Part shown: positions 53,086-63,187 of the stretch, one piece after another | Layout: every line of letters begins with the position of its first letter | Numbering within the stretch: position 1 is the first letter of the stretch | NCBI GenBank assembly: GCA_029939595.1 | Contig: JAOZSQ010000002.1 | Location: 1-64,000, forward strand | Direction: 5' to 3' | DNA: 64,000 bases | Source: EX4572-165 sp002254885 | Lineage (GTDB): Archaea > Thermoplasmatota > E2 > DHVEG-1 | Translations under genes and position numbers: made by a program | Notes under the pieces: generated by a model | Database searches by the model: none | Seen by the model: the letters and a program-made list of their open reading frames with translations, nothing else | Told to the model about the DNA's origin: nothing

Positions 53086-53964
53086 TCATGGATATATTTT
53101 AACGACATTTTTATGAATATCAACGCCCATCGAATATGAAATTGGTTGGCATTTACTTCTTAAAAAATATGCAATAGGGTGGTATGATTGTTCTGAAAAA
53201 ACCTCATAATTTGCCATTCCTTTACAAATAATAAAGTCACAAGTTTTTAATTTTTCATCTAGTTTCTTAGGCATATCTTTAAAATCAATTCCCACTGCAA
53301 AGCATCCAGTATCGATTATTTCATCAACTACCTCTGAAAAATTGAGTTTTTCAGCATCTTTCCTAGTTGCATCACTTAAAATTGGGGTACCTTTCACAAC
53401 TAATGTTATTGTAATATTGGGATATTGTTTTTTTATTTGTTCACAGACTAATTTATCAAAAACGATTTCACCACAGTTATCTGTGAAATATAATATATGA
53501 TTACTGTTTTTAAGATATTGTTTTACAAGAGATACATCATCATATCCAAATCCTTCTGAAACATAGTCTTGAAATTGATTTATAAACATTTCAGGATGAG
53601 AACTACCTCCATCAATACCAAAATCTAATGAATTTCCAACAATGGAGCATAAAATACTCATTTTTAATGGGTCCTCAGAAGAAGCGATTGCCTTTTTTAC
53701 TTCTGGAATTAATGAAATTGCGATTTCATTGCTTGATTCCTTTAATTTTTTATATGGATCAAAATCTTCTAATGCTGTATAGGCAGCTTCATGGACTTTT
53801 GTTGCAATATCTGCACTACAAGTATTATGTGAATATATTTCTACAAATGCTTTTGCAGCAGCTTTCAACGCTTCATCTATTTTATTGTTGTCAGATGTAC
53901 TTTCATTTGCTTCAAATAAAATTCTTTTGAATAGACAAGGGACACATTCGTTTTGAATTTTCAT
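53086..53964 (-). CDS. DUF89 family damage-control phosphatase
   Basis: A 292-residue cytosolic protein of the DUF89/ARMT1-like family. It opens with MKIQNECVPCLFKRILFEANE (CxxC near residue 7), has an all-helical N-terminal third, FGIDGGSSHPEMF, and the signature ILYFTDNCGEIVFDKLVCEQI. Family members are metal-dependent phosphatases that remove harmful sugar phosphates or modified cofactors; the exact substrate is unknown. The start ATG is clear, and the gene stands alone. Confidence 0.88.
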   Translation of the reverse strand: MKIQNECVPCLFKRILFEANESTSDNNKIDEALKAAAKAFVEIYSHNTCSADIATKVHEAAYTALEDFDPYKKLKESSNEIAISLIPEVKKAIASSEDPLKMSILCSIVGNSLDFGIDGGSSHPEMFINQFQDYVSEGFGYDDVSLVKQYLKNSNHILYFTDNCGEIVFDKLVCEQIKKQYPNITITLVVKGTPILSDATRKDAEKLNFSEVVDEIIDTGCFAVGIDFKDMPKKLDEKLKTCDFIICKGMANYEVFSEQSYHPIAYFLRSKCQPISYSMGVDIHKNVVKIYP

Positions 53965-54291
53965 GGTATGATATTAGCGAAACAACATTTGCTATTAGAG
54001 CCTTCCGACAGATACTGTAGATCTGAAAGTACATATATTTAGTTATAATTATGATAAATATTACGTTTATAAACGAATTTTGAAAATGAGAAAAATTGTT
54101 TTGCTTAGTTGTTAAGGCCAAAAATTTGGTATGTTTTTTTAAAATAGAAAATCTTGAAAAAAAGATATATATTAAAAAATCCCGATATTTACAAATGAAT
54201 AGAACACATTTAAGAAAAAATTTTTAAAGGTGCATATTTACTAACAATGTAGAAGTACAAAAAAAGATATTTTTGTATTGGAGAAATATAA
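53965..54291. other. divergent intergenic region without a gene
   Basis: Spacer of 327 nt between the DUF89 gene and a divergent lipoprotein gene. A TATA-like TTTTTAAA near 54220-54230 and GGAG near 54280 serve the lipoprotein gene; the DUF89 promoter should lie near 53990-54030. No open frame or convincing structure is seen. Confidence 0.45.
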
Positions 54292-55545
54292 ATGAATATC
54301 AAAAGTTTAACATTCGGTATTTTAAGTATGTTGGTAATAACTTGTTTTATCGGTTGCGTTACTAATAATGAAACAGAAACTGATGAGATTTTGAAAACAT
54401 TTGTTGTTACTGAGAGTGAGAGCAAATGGATTATTGATGATGGAGCATTGCAGATGGATTTTCCAGATGACGCAATTGAAGACGAATTAACTATCGTTAT
54501 AAAAACTGTTCAAGGAGGAGATGAATCGGATGCTTATATCCCAAACACATTATATTCTTTTGAACCTGATGGTACGAAATTCAAAAGACTAGTAAAACTC
54601 TCAATTCAATATAATCAAGACGATTTACCTCCAGGTATTAACGAGTCAGATCTTAAAATTGGAAAACTTATAGAAGGTAGTTGGCATCCCATCAATGGAA
54701 CTGTTGATACGGATAATAATATTGTTTCTACGTTTATATGGTCTTTTACGCGATTTGGAATGATTTGTGCAAATTCCAATGATCATGATTGGTGGGGGTC
54801 TTTTTTAGAAGTACCATCTGATATTTCACCTTTTGATATGGATGAAGTTATTGACCCTGAGGATAAAATAAAAGATTCTGAAGATGAAGGATCTTGGGAT
54901 TTTGGTGATGATGAAATTATTCATTTAGATAGCCCATTTTTTTGTCATGATTCAGGAGATAAATTTTCAGGATGGACAAAGATATCTGGTGATTGGTATG
55001 GAGTTAAGCTTGATGGACATGGAAAAATGACTAATTATTTTACTTGTAATGGTACGAAATTTCAATATGATTCACTTGCATATAATGGAGTGTATTCTGA
55101 TGTAGATTTCCTTGTTTCAACAGATCTTGACTCAGGTTCATCAATAAGTATAATTGTTCGTGGACAAATATATCCTTTAAATAGCATCGGAAATTGGAAC
55201 TCATACTATAAATTAACTTTTGAATATTCATATGGACAATATTCTCTGCACTTTAATAAAAAAATTGACAAGAATACCACGACTCTCTGGGAAGATCAAG
55301 GATTTGTCCCCAACAAACAACCAACTAGTACTGAACATGAACAGGCATTTAGAGTGGTTATGATAGATGAACATATCTATATCTATTATTCATATTTTGA
55401 TCCATATAATCCCAACAGAGATTATGAGGAACTTCTTTGGTCTGGAACTGATTCAGATATAAAAAGTGGAAGTATTGGTATCATGGGGTTTTGCTCCAGA
55501 AGTGATGTGCGATACAAGCTTTTCTGGACAGAACTTTGGTTATGA
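54292..55545 (+). CDS. lipoprotein with ZU5-like and lamin/concanavalin-like domains
   Basis: A 417-residue exported protein. A signal peptide ends at CFIGC (Cys22), a lipobox. Residues about 45-165 resemble a ZU5 domain (MDFPDDAIEDELTIVIK, YSFEPDGTKFKRLVKLSIQY, WSFTRFGMI). Residues about 220-417 are beta-sandwich-predicted, similar to LamG/DUF1080-type glycan-binding domains (KFSGWTKISGDWYGVKLDGHGKM, SGSIGIMGFCSRSDVRY). No enzymatic residues are identified. It is probably a surface-anchored binding protein. Confidence 0.72.
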   Translation: MNIKSLTFGILSMLVITCFIGCVTNNETETDEILKTFVVTESESKWIIDDGALQMDFPDDAIEDELTIVIKTVQGGDESDAYIPNTLYSFEPDGTKFKRLVKLSIQYNQDDLPPGINESDLKIGKLIEGSWHPINGTVDTDNNIVSTFIWSFTRFGMICANSNDHDWWGSFLEVPSDISPFDMDEVIDPEDKIKDSEDEGSWDFGDDEIIHLDSPFFCHDSGDKFSGWTKISGDWYGVKLDGHGKMTNYFTCNGTKFQYDSLAYNGVYSDVDFLVSTDLDSGSSISIIVRGQIYPLNSIGNWNSYYKLTFEYSYGQYSLHFNKKIDKNTTTLWEDQGFVPNKQPTSTEHEQAFRVVMIDEHIYIYYSYFDPYNPNRDYEELLWSGTDSDIKSGSIGIMGFCSRSDVRYKLFWTELWL

Positions 55546-55743
55546 AGATGAAATCTTTTCTTATTTTCCTTTCTTTTATAACTGTTCTATTTATTTTTTT
55601 TATTTGGGTGTAATGAGAGTATTAAAATATTAAAAAAGATCATATGATATATCATTTAATAAATATATTAAATCTTTATTTGTAAAAAATGATAGGATTT
55701 TTAAAGTACTAGTTTATAGATATATTTGGTTAGAGAGAGAAAG

Positions 55744-56160
55744 ATGGGCCGATATCAGAAGAAACCCTATAAAAAACAATCTGTTGATCCTTTAAATGCA
55801 ATTGATATTGAAAAGGAATATATTGATGCAATGAAGGAAAATGACAATAATGATATTTTTGACCAATTATTCACAGAAGAATATGAAGAGACGCCTTTTT
55901 TTGATGAACCTGAGATTGTAACACAGTTACGTCGTGAGGAATTTGAAGGAAAATTACCAATCTTACCTGTTTCATATTTTCTTGAAAATGATAACAATGC
56001 AGAAGATTCCCCTTTGATAACGAAAATGAATACTTTACCAAAAATTAATACCAAACCTTGTTTATCATATGAAGAAACATTAGAGATTGCAAGAAAATCC
56101 TTTAAGAATATTAGCACTGAAAAAAGCCATTCAATTTCATTTATTGAAGATACAACATAA
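55744..56160 (+). CDS. hypothetical acidic protein
   Basis: A 138-residue soluble protein with no signal peptide or membrane segment. It begins MGRYQKKPYKKQ and is then rich in Asp, Glu and Asn with a PILPVSYFLEN stretch in the middle. The reading frame reaches back to 55726, but ATG 55744 is preferred after GAGAGAAAG. Much of it looks disordered. It converges on elp3. No family is recognised. Confidence 0.55.
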   Translation: MGRYQKKPYKKQSVDPLNAIDIEKEYIDAMKENDNNDIFDQLFTEEYEETPFFDEPEIVTQLRREEFEGKLPILPVSYFLENDNNAEDSPLITKMNTLPKINTKPCLSYEETLEIARKSFKNISTEKSHSISFIEDTT

Positions 56161-56189
56161 GACATTTCAATTTTTTTTTCAAATATATC

Positions 56190-57881
56190 TCACAATTTTT
56201 TAGATAAGTAAATACCGTGATCTTTAAAATCATGATATTTTCTATAATATTCTTTCACTCCAACGCCGCTTAATACATATAGATCCTTGCAATCAAATTC
56301 ATCTTTACTTATTCGAACTGCTTCATGTAATAATCGTGAGCCAAATCCCTTATGTTGAATGCCTTTTTCACTCTTATTTCCAATTTCAATTTCTTTTCCT
56401 ACAACTTTTAATTCACGTATCATCATCACTCTTTTGTTATATAATTCAGGGCGATGGGATGAATGGATTTCACGTAACCGTAAATATGCAATCACAGCAT
56501 CATATTTTTTTATAACCATGGAAAGGAATATTTCTGTACCATCATTGGCTTGATATATTGTTTTTTTAAAATCTGGATTTTTAGTATCTATCTGTGTTTG
56601 ATGTTTTAATGATAAATGCCCGATTTCTCTACCTCGTAACTCCTTAGATCCAATACCTTTTTCATCTAATATATCATCGACTAATTGTCTTAAGTTGCTC
56701 TTTTTAACACCTGACTCTATGAATTGAGCAGGAACATCACGTTGAATACGTTGAATACGTATCCATTCAGGGATAAGTGGAATAATATCGGCGATAAGTT
56801 TTGTTGCATTAGATGAGTTCAATGGAGAAAATTGTTTTTTCTTCCAAATATCATATAATGGTGTCCCTTTGATTACTAAACATGGATAAATTTTTATCAT
56901 ATCTGGTTTAAAATCAGGATGAGAAAATATGGTTTCAAAAAGTTTTTTATCTCTTTTTTCATCTGAGCCAGGTAGCCCTGGCATTAGATGGTAACAAACT
57001 TTAAACCCTGCATTTTTTGCAATACGGGTTGCGTCAATTGAATCATTAACTGTGTGACCTCGTTTGATGATATGTAATACATCATCATAGATTGTTTGAA
57101 CTCCAAGCTCCACGCGTGTTGCACCAAAATCTAGGGTTTGATCAACTTGTTGCAGACGGAACCAATCTGGACGTGTTTCAATTGTTAATCCAATACAACG
57201 ATGTTTAGCAGTTTCATTTTTTTTCATTGCATTAAACAATGAATCTGAATTGGAATCATTCATTGCATCATAACATCGCTTCATATACCATTCTTGATAC
57301 CAAGGATTTCTTGCAGTAAATGTACCACCCATGACAATAAGATCAACCTTATCTGTTGGATGCCCAATACATTTTAGTTGATATAATCTAGCTTTAACTT
57401 GGTCAAATGGATTAAAATCATGCATTTTACCTCGCATAGCTGCTGGTTCAAAACCTGTGTAACTCTGTGGTGAATCATACAATGGCCCCCCGGGACAAGG
57501 AATACATTTTCCATGTGGGCAAGATTCAGGAGAGGTCATCACAGCAACAATTGCAACACCTGAAATCGTTCGCATTGGTTTCCGTTGCAACGCTTGAATT
57601 AACTGGACCTTTTTATTTTCTGAATAGGATGAGGAGATATTTGCAATAATGTCGCTGTTTGATGGAATGTCTTTAAAATGATATTTTTTACATAATTTCA
57701 TTTTCCAACGATGAATATCGTTTTTATTTACCGATTCTTCTGAAAGAATTTTTAAGCAGATTTCTTCATAAAATGTCATATCAACTGAGGAATCATCAAA
57801 ACGATTACATAAAAAACTTTGCAATAAATTATTCTGATGTTTTTTGGATAAATTAATAAGGGATAGTGCATTCAGAATCAA
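56190..57881 (-). CDS. elp3: Elp3, tRNA uridine-34 carboxymethyl-forming enzyme
   Basis: A radical SAM/acetyltransferase protein that modifies U34 of tRNAs. The radical SAM cluster is CPHGKCIPCPGG (cysteines at about 121, 126 and 129), followed by ETRPDW and the ELGVQTIYDDVL motif. The C-terminal GNAT domain (about 400-563) has GFGSRLLHEAVRI. Archaeal Elp3 works without the other Elongator subunits. The start is uncertain: TTG at 57881 gives 563 residues; ATG at 57779 gives 529, nearer the usual archaeal length and leaving about 118 nt for promoters. It is divergent from the ABC transporter gene. Confidence 0.93.
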   Translation of the reverse strand: MILNALSLINLSKKHQNNLLQSFLCNRFDDSSVDMTFYEEICLKILSEESVNKNDIHRWKMKLCKKYHFKDIPSNSDIIANISSSYSENKKVQLIQALQRKPMRTISGVAIVAVMTSPESCPHGKCIPCPGGPLYDSPQSYTGFEPAAMRGKMHDFNPFDQVKARLYQLKCIGHPTDKVDLIVMGGTFTARNPWYQEWYMKRCYDAMNDSNSDSLFNAMKKNETAKHRCIGLTIETRPDWFRLQQVDQTLDFGATRVELGVQTIYDDVLHIIKRGHTVNDSIDATRIAKNAGFKVCYHLMPGLPGSDEKRDKKLFETIFSHPDFKPDMIKIYPCLVIKGTPLYDIWKKKQFSPLNSSNATKLIADIIPLIPEWIRIQRIQRDVPAQFIESGVKKSNLRQLVDDILDEKGIGSKELRGREIGHLSLKHQTQIDTKNPDFKKTIYQANDGTEIFLSMVIKKYDAVIAYLRLREIHSSHRPELYNKRVMMIRELKVVGKEIEIGNKSEKGIQHKGFGSRLLHEAVRISKDEFDCKDLYVLSGVGVKEYYRKYHDFKDHGIYLSKKL

Positions 57882-57896
57882 CTGTTGAGGATCATT

Positions 57897-58880
57897 ATGA
57901 CATCAAATATTATTGAAACAACTAATCTTACAAAAACATATGGTGATTTTACAGCTGTTGACTCTATCTCATTTTCAGTTAAAAAAGGAGAAATATTTGG
58001 TTTTCTTGGACCAAATGGTGCTGGAAAAACAACTACAATTAAAATTCTTACTACTTTATTGATGCCAACTAAGGGATCTGCCCATATTAACAATCATGAT
58101 ATCAAGAAAAAAAGAGATTCTGTACGACAATCAATTGGTGTGGTGTTTCAAGAACCAGCATTAGATATTGAACTTACTGGAAGGGAGAATCTTGATTACC
58201 ATGCCCGTATGTATGGAATTGAACGATCTATAAGAAAAGAACGGATTGATGAAGTTTTAGCACTTGTTGATCTCACTGATAAAAAAGATGTGTTTGTAAA
58301 AAAGTATTCAGGCGGAATGAAAAGAAGATTAGAGATTGCCCGAGGGCTAATGCATAGTCCAAAGGTCTTATTTCTAGATGAACCAACGCTTGGACTTGAT
58401 GCACAGACCCGAAGAGCAATTTGGGAATATGTTAAAAAAATGAATAAAGATAAGCATACAACTATTTTTCTTACAACACATTACATGGATGAAGCTGATT
58501 TTCTTTGTGATCGAATTGCAATTATAGATCATGGAAAAATATTAGTTACAGATACAACAAGTAATCTTAAAACAACTGTTGGAAATGATATTATTACTGT
58601 ATCAACTTCTGAGGATATTAAATTTAAATCATATTTAAATGATGTCGCTTGGATTAAACAAATTGACAGTCATGAAAATCATCTTACTCTGGGTGTTGAA
58701 AAGGGAGATGAAAAAATACCTGCACTTATTGAATTAGCACAGCAAAAAAGCATTCAGGTTAAATCAATTAGTGTTCATAAGCCAAATCTTGATGATGCAT
58801 TTCTTCACTATACGGGGCGCAGTATGAGAGATGAAATATCAAATAATAATACACAGCAGAATTTTCATCATGGGAGATAA
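57897..58880 (+). CDS. ABC transporter ATP-binding protein (DrrA-like)
   Basis: A 327-residue ATPase of the daunorubicin-resistance type. It has Walker A GPNGAGKTT (about 38-46), a Q-loop VVFQEP, signature YSGGMKRRLEIARG (about 137-150), Walker B VLFLDEPTLGLD and the H-loop TTHYMDEAD, all intact, plus the C-terminal extension seen in DrrA. ATG 57897 is chosen, with GAGG 6-7 nt upstream; a TTG at 57885 is possible. It is followed 6 nt later by the permease gene, so the pair forms one exporter. Substrate is unknown (drug, lipid or surface polymer). Confidence 0.93.
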   Translation: MTSNIIETTNLTKTYGDFTAVDSISFSVKKGEIFGFLGPNGAGKTTTIKILTTLLMPTKGSAHINNHDIKKKRDSVRQSIGVVFQEPALDIELTGRENLDYHARMYGIERSIRKERIDEVLALVDLTDKKDVFVKKYSGGMKRRLEIARGLMHSPKVLFLDEPTLGLDAQTRRAIWEYVKKMNKDKHTTIFLTTHYMDEADFLCDRIAIIDHGKILVTDTTSNLKTTVGNDIITVSTSEDIKFKSYLNDVAWIKQIDSHENHLTLGVEKGDEKIPALIELAQQKSIQVKSISVHKPNLDDAFLHYTGRSMRDEISNNNTQQNFHHGR

Positions 58881-58886
58881 CAAAAC

Positions 58887-59651
58887 ATGATTCAAAATGA
58901 GATGCAGGCAATTTATGTGATGTGGCTTCGTCAGATGAAACGATTCATCCGTTTTAAAAGTAGATTGATTGCAATGCTGGTTCAACCTCTCTTATTTTTG
59001 TTCATATTTGGTTCTGGTTTTGGTGGTGTACGATTTCCAGGGTTGGAAGATATTTCATTTATCCATTTTTTTGCACCTGGAATAATTACCATGGCAATTC
59101 TTTTTTCATCAATGTTTACTGGAATCTCGGTTTTATGGGATAAACAATTTGGTTTTCTTCAAGAGGTTCTTGTTGCACCAATCAGTCGCTTTTCAATTGT
59201 TATTGGAAGGACACTAGGAGGGGCAACTATTGCGTTGATTCAAGGTTTCATTATATTAATAATATCGGTATTACTTGGAACCCCAATTTCAAGTGTTTCT
59301 GGATTGATCCTTGCTATAATTTTTATGATTTTAATCGCGATTTCAGCAGTTGGTTTTGGCCTAATTCTTGCATCTAAAATGAATGATTTTCAATCGTTTC
59401 CACTCATCATGAATCTTGTTATTATGCCATTGCTTTTTCTTTCATCAGCATTTTTTCCAGTTGTTGAAAACCCAACACTAAAAACAATAGCATTTTTGGA
59501 TCCTTTATTCTATATGGTTGATGGGTTGAGAGGTAGTTTAGTTGGTGCAGCAAACATTAACCCTCCTTTATACAATCTTGTAATTGTATTTTGTATATGT
59601 ATTGTAATGATTGCTCTTGGTAGTTATTCATTTAATCGAAGTGAAATCTAA
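58887..59651 (+). CDS. ABC-2 type transporter permease (DrrB-like)
   Basis: A 254-residue membrane protein with six hydrophobic helices (near 27-45, 60-80, 103-130, 138-160, 168-188 and 227-247) and the ABC-2 pattern: VMWLRQMKRFIRFKSRLIAML at the start, WDKQFGFLQEVLVAPISR and LDPLFYMVDGLRG. It begins 6 nt after the ATP-binding gene and should form the membrane channel of the same exporter. Confidence 0.92.
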   Translation: MIQNEMQAIYVMWLRQMKRFIRFKSRLIAMLVQPLLFLFIFGSGFGGVRFPGLEDISFIHFFAPGIITMAILFSSMFTGISVLWDKQFGFLQEVLVAPISRFSIVIGRTLGGATIALIQGFIILIISVLLGTPISSVSGLILAIIFMILIAISAVGFGLILASKMNDFQSFPLIMNLVIMPLLFLSSAFFPVVENPTLKTIAFLDPLFYMVDGLRGSLVGAANINPPLYNLVIVFCICIVMIALGSYSFNRSEI

Positions 59652-59692
59652 GAATAAAGATTTCTGAATCTAAGGATATTTAAATTATTTTT

Positions 59693-61243
59693 TTAGATCC
59701 AGGGCCAGAGATGATACCAGATTCCTTCAAGAAATAGATCAATGCTCATAGAATGAAAATCAATAGTGCCTGATTTATCAATGTTCCAATCAATTGGTGG
59801 CCAAATCGTCCATTCTAACATGAAATCTTCTGCTTTTACAAATTCACCTTGGGTTCTTATTCCAAGATCTGAGCCTTTAATCAACATATCGATTGTATTA
59901 AGTGGAACAGAATCTGTATCAAAGGAGAAATATCCTGAAACATCAGTATGCCAGGTTATCTTAATGTTTTCTGCAGTTGGTTCTGCATCAATTCGTGCTT
60001 CCCATTCATCAATGATGAAATCAAGGTCAATATGAAATGAGGTATCTTTTATTATGGTGAAATCCCCTGGATCAGTTAAATTCCAAAATGCTGAAAATTC
60101 AATAACCTCAATGTCTTGTATACTAAGATTAATCGTTGGATTGTCTAATGAATCAAGCAGAAACACATTAGTATCTGTTGCATCAATGTTCAGATGATAG
60201 TAACCATTTTCTTTTGATGGATCCCATTCAGCATAGAAATATTTTGGAGTATTTTTTACAACTGCATATTTAACTGAACCCATATTATTTGATTCAATAA
60301 GTATTGATGTATCATAGTATGAGTTACTTTGGTATTCAATGACTCCACCACCTTTGGAAAATGGCGTTATCCCTAGTGAAAAGGATACATCAGAAGGTAA
60401 AGGATCAATTATTAGATTTGTTTCAATTGGGGTATCATCGGTTGTTTTCATAATCTTAATAGATGCCGTGGTGGGTATAGTATTTCCTTTTGTGATACTA
60501 TATTGGAAAACACCTTGGGATTTGGTGGATTCAATAGTGATTTGTTTGTTGTTAACTGGTTCAAACATAAATTCATATGATTGAGTACTAGCACCATTTT
60601 TATATCTTGTAAAAAATGTTAGTTTATGATCTTGGTTACTTGAATCATATTGGGGATTCATTTCAAATGAGATCCCTGATGTTCCAGTTTCTGGTTTGTA
60701 GAATATGAATGATGATAATTGTAGAAAACTAGGTATTTCATTTTGATTTGTTTGAGGGGATTGGTAGCCAAGATGCATCATTCCACCAAACATATTAGAT
60801 GAGAGTGTAAAAGATTGAGATTTAATCTCGTCTCCAATTCGTTCTATTGTAAGTAAAAAACGTAATCCAATTTGAATTGAGGTTTGTGTTTCTAGCCAAG
60901 GAAGAATCAGATATTGTATTCGAATATCTTTTCCATTTATGCCAGTATTTTCATTATTATCCACATCGAGTTCATTGAATTGACCAAACGTGATTTGAAA
61001 TGATTTATCAATAGCTCCACAGCTTGTTGTAATTGTACTTTCAAGAAAAGGAATTTGACCTGGAGTTGTATTTATTCTTCTTTTTGGTAATATTATGTCT
61101 ATGAATGATTTTTTTCTTTCGTGTTTTTGAGTATTGATATCATCGTTCTGAATTGTTGAGATTGCAACAGAAGAAAACATTGTTGCAATTAATAAAACTA
61201 TAATGATAAAACTGCCCAATTTTATGGTATTGTGTTTCTTCAT
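59693..61243 (-). CDS. large secreted beta-rich protein of unknown function
   Basis: A 516-residue exported protein. A signal peptide (about 1-28) is followed by about 480 residues that look almost entirely beta-stranded, with no cysteines and regular alternation of polar and hydrophobic residues. The end (IDLFLEGIWYHLWPWI) is aromatic but differs from the other tails in the window. The frame opens at GTG 61252, but ATG 61243 has GAGGTGA directly before it and is preferred. I do not recognise a family. Confidence 0.62.
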   Translation of the reverse strand: MKKHNTIKLGSFIIIVLLIATMFSSVAISTIQNDDINTQKHERKKSFIDIILPKRRINTTPGQIPFLESTITTSCGAIDKSFQITFGQFNELDVDNNENTGINGKDIRIQYLILPWLETQTSIQIGLRFLLTIERIGDEIKSQSFTLSSNMFGGMMHLGYQSPQTNQNEIPSFLQLSSFIFYKPETGTSGISFEMNPQYDSSNQDHKLTFFTRYKNGASTQSYEFMFEPVNNKQITIESTKSQGVFQYSITKGNTIPTTASIKIMKTTDDTPIETNLIIDPLPSDVSFSLGITPFSKGGGVIEYQSNSYYDTSILIESNNMGSVKYAVVKNTPKYFYAEWDPSKENGYYHLNIDATDTNVFLLDSLDNPTINLSIQDIEVIEFSAFWNLTDPGDFTIIKDTSFHIDLDFIIDEWEARIDAEPTAENIKITWHTDVSGYFSFDTDSVPLNTIDMLIKGSDLGIRTQGEFVKAEDFMLEWTIWPPIDWNIDKSGTIDFHSMSIDLFLEGIWYHLWPWI

Positions 61244-61398
61244 TTTTTTCACCTCTTTATCAATTATTATATCTGTTTGTCATTATCTAAAACATTTTCG
61301 ATATTAACATCGACGATAAGCGTTATTTATTAAGAATTTAGAAATATTTTCTCTTGTTGAATGCAGATCAAAAAAATAGTAAGAGATACTAATAATGT

Positions 61399-62250
61399 TT
61401 ACTTAGATGAAATATTCATGGTTTTTACCATGTTTTCAAGTGCACATGCAATAGTTACAGGTCCTACCCCACCTGGAACCGGAGTAATATATGAACATAT
61501 TTCTTTAACCTTTTCAAGATCAACGTCTCCGGTTATTCCAGTATCTGTTTTAACAATAGAAACGTCAATTACTATTGCACCTTTTTTTACATGTTGATCT
61601 GTAATCAGACCGGGTATCCCTGCAGCAGTTACTATAATATCTGCTTGTTTTGTAAAAGAAACAATATCTTTTGTAAAAACATGGCAAATTGAAACGGTGG
61701 CATTGCGCTGTAAAAATAATGCAGTTAATGGTTTCCCAACAATTGTGCTATGATTGATTATTACTACATGTTTTCCCTTGACATTATAATGAATATCTTC
61801 AAGGATTTTAATAACTGCAAGAGGTGTACAGGGAACAAGATATTCATCACCCATCAATGTTTTTCCCATATTATATGGAGTTAACCCTTCTACATCTTTA
61901 CATGGATTTAATGTTTCAAAGACCTTAGTTTTTGAAATATGATCTGGCAAGGGTAGTTGAATTAGAATGCCTTGGATGGTCTTTTTTTGATTTTTTTCTT
62001 TTATAATATCAAGAAATTCTTTTTCTGTAATTTTAGAAGATATGTTGATTTGTTCTGTATCAATGCCAACAAGATCACATGCTTTCTTCCTTAGATTCAT
62101 ATACATTTTAGATGGTTTATCGTCACCTACCATAATAGTACAGATTTTTGGTGAAATACCTGTTGTATCTGAAAATATCTTGACATCTTCAACAACTGAT
62201 TTTTTAATCCTTCCCGCGATTTCTTTTCCATATATAATTTCAGCAGTCAT
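61399..62250 (-). CDS. folD: FolD, methylenetetrahydrofolate dehydrogenase/cyclohydrolase
   Basis: A 283-residue bifunctional one-carbon enzyme. Residues include YMNLRKKACDLVGI (with the catalytic Lys), GILIQLPLPDHI, the STIVGKPLTALFL and PGGVGPVTIACALENMVKT motifs, and a Rossmann VVIINHSTIVGKP segment, all typical of FolD. The reading frame extends to 62310, but that would overlap the methyltransferase gene; ATG 62250 gives the family's usual length and start (MTAEIIYGKEIA). It implies tetrahydrofolate-linked C1 metabolism rather than only methanopterin. Confidence 0.94.
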   Translation of the reverse strand: MTAEIIYGKEIAGRIKKSVVEDVKIFSDTTGISPKICTIMVGDDKPSKMYMNLRKKACDLVGIDTEQINISSKITEKEFLDIIKEKNQKKTIQGILIQLPLPDHISKTKVFETLNPCKDVEGLTPYNMGKTLMGDEYLVPCTPLAVIKILEDIHYNVKGKHVVIINHSTIVGKPLTALFLQRNATVSICHVFTKDIVSFTKQADIIVTAAGIPGLITDQHVKKGAIVIDVSIVKTDTGITGDVDLEKVKEICSYITPVPGGVGPVTIACALENMVKTMNISSK

Positions 62251-62284
62251 CTTACTTTCACACCATTTATTTTTTTTGTAAGAA

Positions 62285-63091
62285 TTATCTAATTTTTTTT
62301 CCAATTGCATAAAATTGAGGGAAAAAATTTAGCTGTATTCCCATATCAAGAGATTTTAAATAATGATATTCCCAATCGTCAATGTCTTTTTGGTTTAAAC
62401 CAGCATTTTGCAATGCCCTAATATAAAAATCACGTGCATGTTGATAATATGCTTTATCTTCTTCACAGCTCCAAATACGATTATTTCCAATGCCTATCTC
62501 AGTTTTTAATCCAGCTTTTACAAAAAGAAAACGAAGTTTTCTACCAATATGTGGGTCTCCCCCTTTATCGATGATTGCTTGTCCTGCAAAAATTGGATCT
62601 ACCTTTTGATTTTCTGGATAATGAAGTTTTCCACCATAATCTGGTTCGAGACTAGCAAGGACCATTCCATTTTTTTTTGTGACTCTTGCCATTTCATTAA
62701 CGACTTTTTGAGGTTGTTGTGCCCACATAAGTAGAAGATTACAGATTGTAATGTCAAAACAGTTATCTTTGAATGGAAGTTTATCTGCAGATCCTACTTT
62801 AAGATTAACATTTTTATAATCGATTAAAACATGTTTTGCAACATCAATCATGTCTTTTGATGCATCAATACCAGTTACGGTTCCTGGAGTTAAATTTGCG
62901 ATATCTCGAGTGACAATACCAGATCCGCAACCTGCATCAAGAATCATGTTTGCATCTTTTACACCAACTTTAAGATATAATGGAATACGCTCTTCTGCAG
63001 TTTCAATGGCTTGTAAATGAAGTTTTTGAACAAACTCTTGAAATTCATTATTTGAATCTTTCTTAAATCTTGATGGTTTTGATTGATTCAT
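62285..63091 (-). CDS. class I SAM-dependent methyltransferase
   Basis: A 268-residue cytosolic methyltransferase of the UbiE/methyltransferase-11 type. Motif I is LDAGCGSGIV (about 51-60), the post-I acidic residue lies in TGIDASKDM, and DITICNLLLMWAQQPQKVVNEMARVTKKNGMV is motif II/III. The rest includes a large C-terminal helical part. The substrate cannot be told; it precedes folD on the same strand by 34 nt, so the two may be cotranscribed. Confidence 0.88.
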   Translation of the reverse strand: MNQSKPSRFKKDSNNEFQEFVQKLHLQAIETAEERIPLYLKVGVKDANMILDAGCGSGIVTRDIANLTPGTVTGIDASKDMIDVAKHVLIDYKNVNLKVGSADKLPFKDNCFDITICNLLLMWAQQPQKVVNEMARVTKKNGMVLASLEPDYGGKLHYPENQKVDPIFAGQAIIDKGGDPHIGRKLRFLFVKAGLKTEIGIGNNRIWSCEEDKAYYQHARDFYIRALQNAGLNQKDIDDWEYHYLKSLDMGIQLNFFPQFYAIGKKIR

Positions 63092-63187
63092 AGTGGCACA
63101 AATGAACAGATGAAAAGATTCTTGTTCACATAAAGGTTTGTATCATCCTTACTGTTTAAATATTTGAATATAGATGCAATAGTTCAT

